Origin: Hawksworthiomyces lignivorus
Lineage: Eukaryota; Ascomycota; Sordariomycetes; Ophiostomatales; Ophiostomataceae
Reading direction: 5' to 3'
Length of the DNA stretch: 64,000 nt
NCBI GenBank assembly: GCA_002917075.1
Contig: NTMA01000124.1
Coordinates: 42,513-106,512, forward strand
Shown: positions 32,894-43,963 of the stretch, piece after piece
How positions within the stretch are numbered: the first letter of the stretch is position 1
Layout: each line of letters begins with the position of its first letter
Position numbers and translations under genes: made by a program
The notes under the pieces: model-generated
What the model was told of the DNA's origin: nothing
The model's database searches: none
Seen by the model: only the letters and a program-made list of their open reading frames with translations

Positions 32894-35206
32894 ATGGAAA
32901 GCCCACAGCTTGCTGCTTCTCTGTCTGGATTTGACACAGCCGCCAATTCCCGCTCTCTAAAACCTCCGCGGAAGCAGGTGTCACGGGCCTGTGATTTGTG
33001 CCGCGCGAGACGAATCAGGTGTGATAACGGGCAGCCATGTAAAACATGCTTTCAAAGAAGTGCTGAATGCACATACAAGGGAGATAATGAGCCAAGAACG
33101 CTATCCATGGCGCTGAGGTATGGGTGCCGGTACGGACACGGAAGTCGATAGTCTCTAACGTGATGCTTGTCTAGGGAAATTGATCGGCTGAAAGGGCGCG
33201 TAAGAGAGCTGGAGAGCGAACTATCTACGCTCAAAGTCAGCAATTCGCCTATAGTGTTTATTCCTACACCAGATTCTGTGGGATCCGACGCCCGCTGTCA
33301 GACATCGTGCCAGGGCAGCTTGGCTGAGTCATGGTGCTCTCCACCATATCAAAGGCCTCAATGGGAGGGCATCCAGGTCTCTACAATTCGAACGGATCAA
33401 CCCTCTTACTATGGGCCTGCTTCGTCATTTTATTTTGTGCGTCGAATTGGAGGATTTTTAAATAAATCCCTAGATCAGCCGTGCGTCGAGGAGCAGCTAC
33501 ATCCTTGGGCGCGAAGTGCCGAATCTCGGATTACGCAGATGCAGACCGCAGAAGATGCCAGCAGCAACGGAATTCTGGTATCCACACCGGGGCCCAAGTC
33601 AAGCCAGGGAGCGGGAGATCTCTCTCGTGTGCAAGAAGAATCCCTTCTTCGACTTTTCTGGGAAGGATATCATTGCTTGCTTCCTGTGGTAGACGAGGTC
33701 GAGTTTGGCAAACACTACGCTTCATTGTGGCAGTCTTCACCACGGCGGCGCAAGGACTCACCTCTGGTCGACATAATTATTGCCCTCTGTCAACAGTATA
33801 GCTATTCTTTCATCCCGCAGAAGCGAAGCACCGTGCGAGGAGACGAATCTGGATCGTCAGACGATGCAGGCACCGCAGGACGATGGCACTATCGCCGCGC
33901 GCAGTCTCTTCTCGCAGCAAGTCTCGAGAGCCCATCTATCACTACTGTGCAATGCTACATTTTCATGATGGCTTATCTTTGCTGCGCTTCATTTCACAAC
34001 ATGTGCAATATCTTGGCAGCCCAGGCGATTCGAACGGCACAAGTCCTAGGCCTCCACCTGGAACCATCTCATGATATGCCAGAAACGGAGAGGCAGCTGC
34101 GCAAGCGGATCTGGTGGGTTCTTTGGGCCCTCGATGTGAAGACATCTATGAAGCTCTCTCGGCCTTTTGTCATCGATTTGGCCCATACGACTGTGACGAT
34201 GCCTTCCGACGGGCTGTTAGTCCAAGAAAACAACGCTGCAACTTTGAGGCCTATCTCGGATAGCATTACCCGGTTCAGCTACACGACGGAACAGGCGAAA
34301 TTGTTCCTCATAGTGTTCAGAATATATGATGTGCTGTATTTGAAGTTTGGAGAACTGATTCGGCAAAACGACCTGTCATGCATTTATCACGACCCGAAGG
34401 TGTTAGAATTGGCTGCGATGACCTTAGCAGAGAAGCTACCCTCGATGAAATTATGGGCTGAGCATCTTCCCACTGAGCTAAAGTGTCGGCGGCGAAATGA
34501 CGGCCGGCCCTTTTCTACAGATCGGGCAGTTTTTGACATCGACGACCTGGCCCCTACTTGGCTGATACGCCAACGGGCGTGTCTAGAGCTCACCTACCAT
34601 AATTTCATGATCATTCTCACCCGGCCTTTCATTACGTTCTACTCCCAAGCAGCCACATACACCCACATGACTGAACGCCACGCTACGACATGCGTGGAGC
34701 ACGCGATCACGTTCACAGTTCTGATGCATCAGATCGTCACAGAGTCCGACTTATTCACTGGCTGGACGGAATACTTCAGCCTGCAGTGGAATGTTGCCAT
34801 CACCATTGTGGGATTTTTGCTTGCCTACCCTATTCATCCGGCTACACCAAGAGCGCGGCAGGCTCTGGATAAGGCCATAGCCGTTTTTGACCAATTTGGT
34901 AAGAGTTTTGGCGTTAGTGCAGACGCGGCTGCAATTACGCGGGATTTGGTCACCAAAGCAGACCTCATTGCCGAAAGACTCAGCTCTGGAATTGTTTCAC
35001 CAAGGACAAGCGATGACGAGCAAGAGGTTTCGGGCACAGTGGTTGAAGTTGTTCCCGCGGAAGACGACCTTGCTTGGCTTGATCCAAATCAGCAGGACGA
35101 TTTTGGGCAGTTTGGCCAGCTAATGGACTGGGCACTGTCCGTAGATTCTTATAACAATTTTGAGAAATTCTTCGACGTTGGAAACCTTGAAGGTTTGAAT
35201 AAATAG
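32894..35206 (+). CDS. Zn2Cys6 transcription factor with Fungal_trans domain
   Basis: Pathway-type regulator, 751 residues from exons 32894-33117 and 33175-35206 (57-bp intron, phases agree). The cluster reads ACDLCRARRIRCDNGQPC followed by KTCFQRSAECTY, six Cys. The intron is followed at once by a leucine-type coiled coil (EIDRLKGRVRELESELSTLK), the usual dimerisation element. The middle-homology region has LLRLFWEGYHCLLPVVDEVEF, IRTAQVLGLHLEPSHDMPETERQLRKR and IWWVLWALDVKTSMKLSRPF, characteristic of Fungal_trans. The C-terminus is acidic (EDDLAWLDPNQQDDFGQF), a plausible activation region. It lies downstream of OYE on the same strand and has the same promoter motif. Confidence 0.92.
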
Positions 35207-35325
35207 CAAGCCGATGTACCATATGAATCTAGTTAATCACCTTTGTCCTTTTGAACGCACCCGATTGTCCTTGATCTTCTAACTCATGTGGATTGATGTG
35301 ATGGGGTTGTGGGCTCAGACTAAAG

Positions 35326-35794
35326 TTAACTATGATAAGCCTCGTGGATATTGCCAATACAGGTATTGGTGTTGCTGACGCCGGTGCCGGCGCGGCCAGG
35401 GCGTATTATGGTCACAAAAGCTGCAAACATGCCAAAAGTTGTTAACAGCAGACGTATGGGGTCTCTCAGGCTTGTCTCCAGTCGATAAATTCCTACATTC
35501 CATTCTATAGCTGATAGATATACTGCCGATTGAAGCTCGAATTCCAAGTTGATGATGCAGGTGTTGCATTTCATTTACAGAGCATAGCACACTGACCGAC
35601 CGAGCCGTCTGCCAGCCCCACGTCCGCAACAAGCAGTACAGTTCCTGAAAAGACCAATGCGTACCAGAAAAACGGCGAGCCCGCCGTCCCTGCGCTGCCA
35701 GAAGGTATTGTACCGGCTGCTCGGGCCCACTATTTATGTCGTTGATGTATGAGGCAAGTTTCTGGTCACCGGGAAAACCGCCTAAATTCCACAT
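35326..35794 (-). CDS. Possible small membrane-protein gene, unrecognised
   Basis: Several overlapping minus-strand frames here have a membrane character. One gives a run like PFFWYALVFSGTVLLVADVG around 35630-35680; another gives IRLLLTTFGMFAAFVTII around 35400-35460. They lie in different frames and would need an intron of about 70 bp between them. I do not recognise the protein and cannot fix its start. It might be a real short multi-exon gene or a decayed one. The rest of 35207-36065 shows nothing. Confidence 0.25.
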
Positions 35795-36065
35795 GGTTCG
35801 GAAGAGGGAAAAGGCTGCTGCATTTAGAAGTGAGAAGCAGTTTTAGCATCGATCACAGAGGACAACTCCGGAGGACGGGAAGGCATATAAAGGCTAAGCT
35901 AGGTACTGATGCATCAATCTATAATCTTACGGACGTTTATTGCTACTAAATAAGGGATTTTATTTGGATCAACTAGAGAGAAAGTCTTTGGATTACATTC
36001 TTTTATTTAAGTAATTTTTTGTTTTAGAACGGAGCAGAAGGTGGTCCGTAGGAAATGGAACCCAA

Positions 36066-39062
36066 TCACACCTTAACAGTCACGGCATAAGATAGAGCAG
36101 TCGTAGAGAGGTCTTGGTCAATAACCCAGTACTGCACATGGGTAATTCGTCTGTCGGAAGCCTTGTCCCGATCACCGATGTGGTTCCCGTTGATGAGCAC
36201 TCGGTACTTGTTACCAACTTCTTGGATTTCAATCTTGGGTTGGCTGGCTTGGAACCAATTAGGCTGCCAAGAAATATTGACCTCTCTGCCCCAGGTTTTG
36301 CGGGCAGGCTTATTGTTTAGACGCACAACTTTTTCTTTGCGGCGAATGGAGACGCTCAGCAGCACGTCGTAGTTTTCATCGTTGTGTTTGTCTTCTCCAC
36401 TGGCTTCGTCGAAGTACATAAACGAAAAGCCAGTGGCGTCCACTCTAATATTGGGAGCCTGTGGTGTGAAGGATGCGGACTCGATGACGATTGTCCCATT
36501 GGGCTGGACTGGCTGACGGAGTTTGATAATCTTGTCGATGGCAAGGTATTGGGTATCGGACGGCCTAGACACATGTATCCATAAGAGAAAAGAAGATTTT
36601 TTTTTGGTGTAGAGTATCACTTACTGCTGAGTGAAATCCAAGCTGCTTCCGCCACCACCACCGCCACCAGTTCCTGTGTTGCTAGAGCCCCCAGAAGTGC
36701 CTCCAGACACTTGGCTATTGGAGCCAATGGCAGACATGACAACAAAGTTGGCAAATCCAGATGCCTGCGACGGATCGCGAAAATGCGTAGCAGTGTTGAC
36801 AGAAACTATGATTTCGAGATCGAGTGCCGTCAGCTGGTCAGCTGGAACTTCCTTGCCGTACTACAATTTTATAGCGTTAGCCACAGCGTAGATAAACGAT
36901 AGGAGGGAAATAAAAACATGGCATACCCTAATAGCACGCCAGTACAGGCGGCTCAAAACACGCGCCACTTCGTCTTTCTCCAGAGACTGCAGTGATTTCT
37001 CTTCAAGTAGCTTGTTCAACAGTACGTTGACAGGGAGATACGCCGACATCTTGACTTTGGCGTGCTCCAGTGTTGTGCAGTTGCTGCACACTTCCTGCCC
37101 GTTGACCACGGCTGGCTGGCTGAAGTTGTATACCCCACCAATGTAGTCCGTATCTGGGTTGCGCTCCTGTGTGGCATTCTCGGGGGCCAGATACACTTTG
37201 ATGGCAAACGGGTGGCCACCAAAGGCAAAGCGCGAAAACCGGACGCTGAGCGCAAAGTCATTAGACTCTATGGCGCGCCCCTCCTGGACAACCTTCATAC
37301 CTCCCGGAACAGGCCCCACCGGCGAACCACTCCCTGAGCCACCGCCATAGGCTCGAGCAATGGCCATGGCAGGGCTGCCTGCGCTCGTGGCCTCGGCTAT
37401 GGCAATGGCAGTGGCGGGACCAGAGCCACCTCCATTTTTCAGCGCGTTGTCGAGTACGACGATTGCCTGGCCGCGGACTTTTCCGTATTTGTCGTTGATT
37501 GTTGTCTTGATGCTCTTGATATACGCGTCCAGGTTCCGCTGGCCGTTGGTACCTTGAAACTTGTCTTGCCAGGGCTGGACTTCCGGGTACGTGTAACCTA
37601 GGGCGAAATGATCTCTGACCTCATCCGGCGTCCACACAGCACCGGCTTTGTCCTTGTGGAAAGGTCTCAGGGGCGTCTTGTTGGTGACCAGGTCCTTTGG
37701 ATCAAGACCGATTACTTTCTGGTCAAAGTCGCCTTGCTTGGCCTCAGTGAACCATTTATCGGGGTTCAGCGCCTGCCAAATGGCAAAGAGGCGGTCGATA
37801 TTACTAAATATGTTAGAGAATGAGGAGAAAGTGAAAGACAAAAGAAAAACCAAATTATAGAGTGCTTACCAGTGGTGCAGCCAGAAGATCGGATCAAAGG
37901 TGGCCACCGGAATCTGCGACATGTGGCCGCCGTCGCCGCCGGCCCAGTAGTGGATATTGTTGTGGATGAACTCAAGGTTGACGTCCTTCTCAACATCAGC
38001 ACCAGCATCGGGTAGAGTCACCGTGGCGAATTGCGTGTACGTCAGCGGGTACGTAAGTAGACGGTACACCATCTCAGCAGCAGCACCGTGGTTCTTATCG
38101 TCAACGGCTAAGTGCTCAGACATGAACTTGGCCACTTGTTCGTTGTTCACAACGCCTTCAATCCAACCTTTGCTGTTGGGCTCGGTGTCCTCCGGCTTGG
38201 GACAACGGCTCGTAGCGTAGCAGTTTCCGTACTAATTTGTTAATATAGGTGAAAGTTCGATCTGGGATCTCTGCCCATCATTCAATAAAGGATGGTTACA
38301 TACAGCCAGTTCCATCTTGCCATCGTAATCGGATAACGACCCTACACCGTGGCTTCCCATGGGTTTGTCATTCGGCATTCTGAACTGATACAGCGGATTT
38401 TCGATTGTGGTCACGACGCCATCAGGCATTCGAACGGAGACTTCCGGCTTAGCTGCCAGTTTGGGGACCTGGGGATTGACGGCCCAGTCCCAGTAGGGAA
38501 GCCTCCAGGTATTGGCAGCTTCCTCCCAGGTAGCACGCTCGTTTGCTGGCACCAGGGGAATGATTTCCTTGATCATGATATCGTAAAGTTGAGTCTGCAC
38601 TGAAGTCAGCGTCTATATTTGCTTTATCTGCTGTCATTATTGGTTAAGGGGAGCACCCACTTCGAGAAGCAAGAGATATGGCCGATGCCAGGGGGGAAAC
38701 AAGGGATTGGCATGAGTGCAGTAGCCCTTTTTGTCTGCCTCCTTGGCTGTCGTATTGGGCTCATCCCATGCAGTGTAGGGCATGCCGTGGATACCTTGCA
38801 AGAGGTCAATAATTGCCTATATTTTTTTTAAAGGACGGCCTCAGCGGTTGCTAAGCTGTTCTTTACCCGCAATTTGAAACCACGAATCCCGTTTCTCCGG
38901 TGGCACGTCTTGAAGTCTTCGAAGAGCAAGCAAGTATATATTGACCTGCAAGACATTCTCTTTCTTAGAAGACCACTCATCTATCTCTTGGCGAGATGGA
39001 ACAGCATTATTTGGCTTGCGGCCAGCTTGAATGCCGGTGATAGGATAATATTCGTAAGGCAT
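36066..39062 (-). CDS. Tyrosinase with fused galectin-like C-terminal domain
   Basis: Type-3 copper polyphenol oxidase (o-hydroxylation of monophenols, oxidation of catechols to quinones). Seven exons (39062-38867, 38794-38661, 38594-38304, 38231-37870, 37803-36927, 36860-36625, 36564-36066) close in phase to 864 residues. CuA ligands: His in [10 protein letters not shown], His in [10 protein letters not shown] (Cys-x-His thioether pair) and His in [12 protein letters not shown]. CuB ligands: [10 protein letters not shown] and [14 protein letters not shown]. No signal peptide, so it is probably made in the cytosol. After the core there is a Gly/Ser linker ([19 protein letters not shown]), then about 165 residues with [27 protein letters not shown] and [20 protein letters not shown], which follow galectin strand order, including the W-G-x-E pair. 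The galectin call is by eye. The usual C-terminal lid role may be replaced or supplemented by this domain. Confidence 0.9.
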
Positions 39063-40211
39063 GGTAAGATAGGTTTGTGTTTAGTTGATTTTGACTTCTT
39101 TAACATGTAGCAGTCTGAATAGGAAAAAGGGTTGACCGAAATCATTGCAATTGATAAATTGAATGCGGACAACGCTCGGCCTTATATACAAACAAACATA
39201 CGTAGTAGGAATAAAATTTACTGTTCTCTGTTACTCGTTAAGTGTATACAGAAGCGACTTTGGTATATCACAGCAAGTGAGACCCAAAACAGTAGATACG
39301 TGCTCCAACAGAACAGCAGCCTGATTGGGGGCCAATATCGATTCTGTGCAGGCCGGAGCCTTGAAGTGCAATATTGCACAGTACTGGGCAAACAATTGCC
39401 CCGTCTTCTTCATGTTTCGGGAAGAAACAAGGTGGAAAGGGTATTCAAAGATGGTAATGTTTTTTTTTTCCTTTTGGTTCTTTTGCATGATTAATTTTAT
39501 TATTTAATACAACACATAATCCACGAGGATCACTTGCAGCGGCAATTGCGACTTTTTTGTTTCTTTTTTCTTTTCTTTTTTTTTTTTTAAAAAAAAATAA
39601 TGCAGCTTCATCCTGGCAATTATGTTTGGTCCTTCCACATTATACTTGATTTACACGTAGGTCGCTACCAAAATGGGTTTGCCCAGCTTGCCTTATAGAC
39701 GTATGGGTCCCTAAAAGTGAAACCCTGTCACTCACCCCAGCCCGTCATGAGCCATCTCCTTTGCTAGATTAGGCCAGAATGTCTCATATTGACGGTAAAT
39801 GTTGCACCCTAACGGTTCATCATATGCACAAAAGTCGAGTTTTCACTCTGCGTCGGAAGCATGGAACGATTACCCGGTTTTAGTACCGTCCTTCTCCAAG
39901 ACATACTTCGGCTCGGGCCTCTCGCTTCGCGAGGACTAGAAGCCGCTTTAGATCTATGAAAGCTATAGCCCTAACAAATTTGTACAATAAGACTGATAGC
40001 CCTGTCCAAGGGGCATGCAGCGCGAGTGGCTGGTTGAATATCACTACTAGATGCAGGACACAACAAAATAAGAAAGTTCTCTGTCATCCGGTGGAGTATG
40101 CTTTCTCATCAAGATCCTAATATCCAATCCGTTATAACCCTTTCATTCCCAAGCGTCTTTATCATTTCAAAAATTCAGGTAAAATTACGCATTGACTTAT
40201 AGCCATTTACA
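39063..40211. other. Intergenic with low-complexity tract
   Basis: About 1.15 kb holding the tyrosinase and dehydratase promoters (divergent starts). About 39555-39600 is a T-rich then A-rich homopolymer region. Short frames have no features. Confidence 0.5.
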
Positions 40212-41369
40212 ATGTCTTGCCAACCCGCCATTGCCACAATCTCGCTTGGTCAGCCACAGCATCATGATCTCTTAGCCAAGCTTCGTCATGTTGCCAAGCA
40301 TGGAATCAAAGCGGTTGAATTATTTTACGATGACTTGGAGGCTCTAGCATGTTCTCTCTCCCCATCGTCGACACAGCCGCCATCTGCCAAAGCCTGTCTA
40401 GAGGCAGCTGGCATTGTTCGTGAACTCTGCCAGACACTTCAAGTGACAGTGCTCAACCTTCAGCCTTTCCGCTTCTACGAAGGACTCCTAGACAGGAGGG
40501 AGACTGCCCGTCTTCAAGATGAGATGTTACCGCTCTGGTTTGACATTCTTCATGTTCTGGGTGCCGATACTATCTTAGTTGCCTCAAACTTCCTCGGCCC
40601 CGATCCCGTATCCGGAAATCCCCGAACCACTGGAGAGATCGATGTCATTGTCAGCGACCTCCGCGAAATGGCTCTGCGGGCAGCTCAACAGTCCCCAGCC
40701 ATTCTCATTGCCTATGAAGCCATCGCGTGGGGAAATCACGTACAGACGTGGGAGCAGGCCTGGGATATTGTCCAGCGCGTCGACTGTCCCAATTTTGGCC
40801 TGGCCCTTGACACTTTCAACCTCGCCGCGGCAGCCTATGCTGACCCAGCTGAGGACAATGGCAAACTAGAGAACAGCGAAGAAGCTGCAGAGGCTTGCTT
40901 CCGTGCGTCTCTGGAGCGGCTGTTGGCTAATCTCGATATTAGTCGAGTGTTCGTCGTGCAGATTGCAGACGGTGAACGGTTGGCTGGTCCTTTGCGTGAA
41001 GGACACCCCTTCTACGTGGCTGGTCAGCCATCACGCATGAGTTGGTCACGCAACGCACGCCTCTTCCTGTGTGAGACAGAACGCGGCGGGTACCTCCCTG
41101 TCCTATACGTGGTGCGCTGCCTTATCGAGCTCGGCTGGCACGGGTATCTGTCTCACGAGGTGTTCTCGCGCAGCCTCTCTGATCCTTCTCCGGACACACC
41201 GGATACCCACGCTCTGCGCGCTTCGCAGTCATGGAATGCCATGGTTCGCTTTTTCTCTCAGCAGGGTGTATATATCTCTAGTAGCGATGTTAGCGGCGGC
41301 GATGAGCAGACTAAAAGTTTGTTGCGATGCCAAGTTGTGGAAAAGGAGATCAACAACGAAATCCTTTGA
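40212..41369 (+). CDS. 3-dehydroshikimate dehydratase (quinate-pathway type, sugar-isomerase fold)
   Basis: Converts 3-dehydroshikimate to protocatechuate, feeding the beta-ketoadipate pathway; cytosolic TIM barrel of the xylose-isomerase-like superfamily. Single exon, 385 residues. Family marks: PAIATISLGQPQHHDLLAKL, GIKAVELFYDDLEAL, LNLQPFRFYEGLLD, ADTILVASNFLG, ILIAYEAIAWGNHVQTW (metal Glu), NFGLALDTFN (metal Asp/His region), VFVVQIADGE and GWHGYLSHEVFSR (metal Glu near the end). Related to the qutC/qa-4 class. No other quinate gene (dehydrogenase, dehydroquinase, qut regulator) is next to it, so it may instead serve protocatechuate supply for a special pathway (inference). Confidence 0.88.
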   Translation: MSCQPAIATISLGQPQHHDLLAKLRHVAKHGIKAVELFYDDLEALACSLSPSSTQPPSAKACLEAAGIVRELCQTLQVTVLNLQPFRFYEGLLDRRETARLQDEMLPLWFDILHVLGADTILVASNFLGPDPVSGNPRTTGEIDVIVSDLREMALRAAQQSPAILIAYEAIAWGNHVQTWEQAWDIVQRVDCPNFGLALDTFNLAAAAYADPAEDNGKLENSEEAAEACFRASLERLLANLDISRVFVVQIADGERLAGPLREGHPFYVAGQPSRMSWSRNARLFLCETERGGYLPVLYVVRCLIELGWHGYLSHEVFSRSLSDPSPDTPDTHALRASQSWNAMVRFFSQQGVYISSSDVSGGDEQTKSLLRCQVVEKEINNEIL

Positions 41370-41795
41370 GCAGACGTTCTTGCTCGGGTTGAGGCTCAAT
41401 GTATTGAGGGTTGCATATGATAGTACGAGTTTTGAGAATCTTTAAGTAGTACAATAGACTGTCTAGACATGAATAACTTGTTCATAAATCGCATAGGCAG
41501 CATTTAGTGTATTGGATTGAACGCCATTGAGAAGGGCAATTAACCATATTATCAGGCCCCCTAAGGGTAGCTGACGTGGGTAGCAGCTAGGCGATCCCCT
41601 GTGTCGCCCAACCTGTACTTGTTACAAGAATGTCGGCGTAAGAGTTCAATACATGTATATAAGATGCACAGTATCTACTAACAAGTACTCATACATATAA
41701 TAATGTACGGAAAATCGAGAGCAGCACTTGATTTCTGTCTTTTGCACTCAAACCAACACACTTTTCAGCTCCCATCCTCTAGAGTCCCCATTACC
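41370..41795. other. Intergenic between convergent genes
   Basis: 3' ends of the dehydratase gene and the MFS gene. Nothing else seen. Confidence 0.5.
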
Positions 41796-43963
41796 TTAAG
41801 CTGTAGATTTCAACATCAGTCCAGTTGTGGCAATGTTCATTAGACCTTGAAAGAATTAGCTTCAAATCCATTTATTAAGAACATGGGACTACCGAGCGGG
41901 TATAACCTACCGAGACTGAGCGTCAACCCGGACCAACCAAGCGTCGTCTTGAGCCACCCGGCTATAGTAAAAAAATATGCATTAGTTCTCGAGTAGAAAG
42001 AAGTAGCTTAAATAAGCCCCATACAGTCTAGAAGACCGATAGGATTGTGCAAGACAGGAGATATGAATCAATGGACTGACCCAAGAGAGGTCCCAGCAGC
42101 ATCCCTGCAGAATAGGCAAATTCAAACAAACCGTACTGTTTATCGAATTAGCATCAATTCAACGACATTTGACTTGTAGCCATCAAGAAGTAGACATGAA
42201 AAGATTAGGGAATTGTTTACTGCTTGTGCAAATGCTCCGTTTGGACCAAAGCGGCCAGGCTTGTCATTCTCAAGATCCTCGACCGCATCGAAAACGTCGC
42301 TCAATACGGGCGTCATGATAAAGCACATGGCGATCCCAATAAGCCCGAGACACACAAAGAGCAAAATCTCGTAGCCCACACTATTACCGTTGTGAAATCG
42401 CAGGACGGCCAAAGCTGTTCCGCAGATGATGTAGCCTGTGCTAGCAACTGGCCGATTGCCGACCTTTTCGCATAGCTTCCCTAGAGACAATGTTAAACGA
42501 CATGGCAACGGCTAAGTGAAAGAGCTAAACAGTGCGAGTAACTTGCCGATGAGGGGGGATAGAAGGGCCGGAAGCATCAGCGGCACGAAAACCAGTGATG
42601 TCTCAAAGGACGCGTAGCCGGTGTCTAGTTGCATATGAATCGGCAGGGTGACCTCAAGGGAGGTCATGGTCATGGCTTGCACAAACGCGCAGGTTAGGTT
42701 GACGAGCAGTCGCATAGAGCTGATGAGCGTCTGGTAGGCAAATTCTGTGTCGGCGCTGTTGATCTCTTCGGAATCAATGGTGGCTGCGCCATACCGACAC
42801 TGGTCCTGAAGCAGACGGGCAGTGACCAACGGTTCTTGAGACATGTCGTCGTTCGTGGCAATAGCCAGGATTGTATCCGCCTCGTGTTTTTCGATCAGCA
42901 ACAGGCGCATGATGACATCTAGAACGAGGAAACCAATAGCCGCCGCCATGACGCTGTCGAACCCGCCCAAGGAATACAGCATGCCTCCCACGATAGGTCC
43001 CACGACAGTTCCGCCGCTAAAACCGGCATTGACGTAGCCCATCGCCACAGGGAGGTTGTTGCTATCGAAGGTGTCGGCCATGAGAGCCAATCCAACACTC
43101 CACACCGAGGCCGAGGCCAAGCCTTGGATAAAGCGCCCAATACACATCCAGGCCACATTATGGGCTACCCAAAGCATCAGCGTGGCACCAATAAAGATAC
43201 TTAGGCCGAGGAGTAGGGATGTGCGCCGGTTGGTGAAATGATCTCGTCTAGTTAGCCGCGCGTACAGAAACAGTTACGGTAGTATCCCGTTTGCTTACCA
43301 GCAAGGTAACCAAATAAACCTATAGCATGATAATTAGCATTGGATACACAATTACAGAGGCGAAGAAAGAGGTAAGCCAAAATGTGGGCTCTTCTTACAT
43401 GCTCCGATCAAACTTCCGGCGCCTGAGAGGCCGACGGCCAGAGACGTGAATCTTTGGACTATGTGTTCATTATTAGCGATGGCAACATTGGGAGAAGATT
43501 TGTTTGAGCTTTATGTGCCTACCATCCTCTTGTGGAATAGAGCATCGATTCTGGAGCACGGGCGGAAATACCGGAATCAGAATGCTGTATTGAGCTGTGT
43601 CAGTGGTCCAGTTCTCCAATTAGGTTGCCGGTGCTGGGGAATAATACCCGTAGAGGAAAGTATCCTTCAAGGTTGTTAGCGAAAGATATTTGCGACTGTT
43701 GGCATGCCAGATGGCAACGGTATGCAGGTTACCATACGAACCGTAAAAATAGCTATTGTCACAGAAGATATCAGAAAAGCGTCGCTGGAACGCCACCGTA
43801 GTCCCCATGGTAGGTGAACTGGCAGCTGTCGAGGAGCCCCGTTGGTGTGCGGTGACCCGGCAGTAAGTGATGTGTTCGTGCAATGCATTGGGATGAAGGT
43901 GATTTGACGTTCTGGTAGAAGAGACAGGGGAGCTTCATGCAACATGCAAGGAAAAAGGGACAC
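41796..43963 (-). CDS. MFS transporter, vesicular-amine/DHA1 type, ten exons
   Basis: Twelve-helix carrier related to fungal relatives of vesicular amine transporters; substrate unknown. Ten exons join in phase to 495 residues: 43963-43742, 43664-43648, 43584-43523, 43452-43399, 43319-43299, 43242-42547, 42480-42221, 42135-42081, 41961-41911 and 41845-41796. Read through, they give WRSSDAFLISSVTIAIFT-DTFLYG-ILIPVFPPVLQNR, GLSGAGSLIGACLFGYLAD-HFTNRRTSLLLGLSIFIGA, CIGRFIQGLASASVWSVGLAL, GYVNAGFSGGTVVGPIVGG, SPLIG-KLCEKVGNRP and YGLFEFAYSAGMLLGPLL-AGWLK. The second exon is only 17 nt and the fifth 21 nt. The intron at 42481-42546 begins GCAAGT (a GC-AG intron). The N-terminal start is uncertain (43963 or the Met at 43885), and the first donor (GTTCGT) is weak. 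Confidence 0.82.

Noticed and set aside
39540..39610. T-rich/A-rich tract as a hairpin or terminator
   Set aside because: Plain homopolymer runs without a GC stem; not meaningful for Pol II genes.
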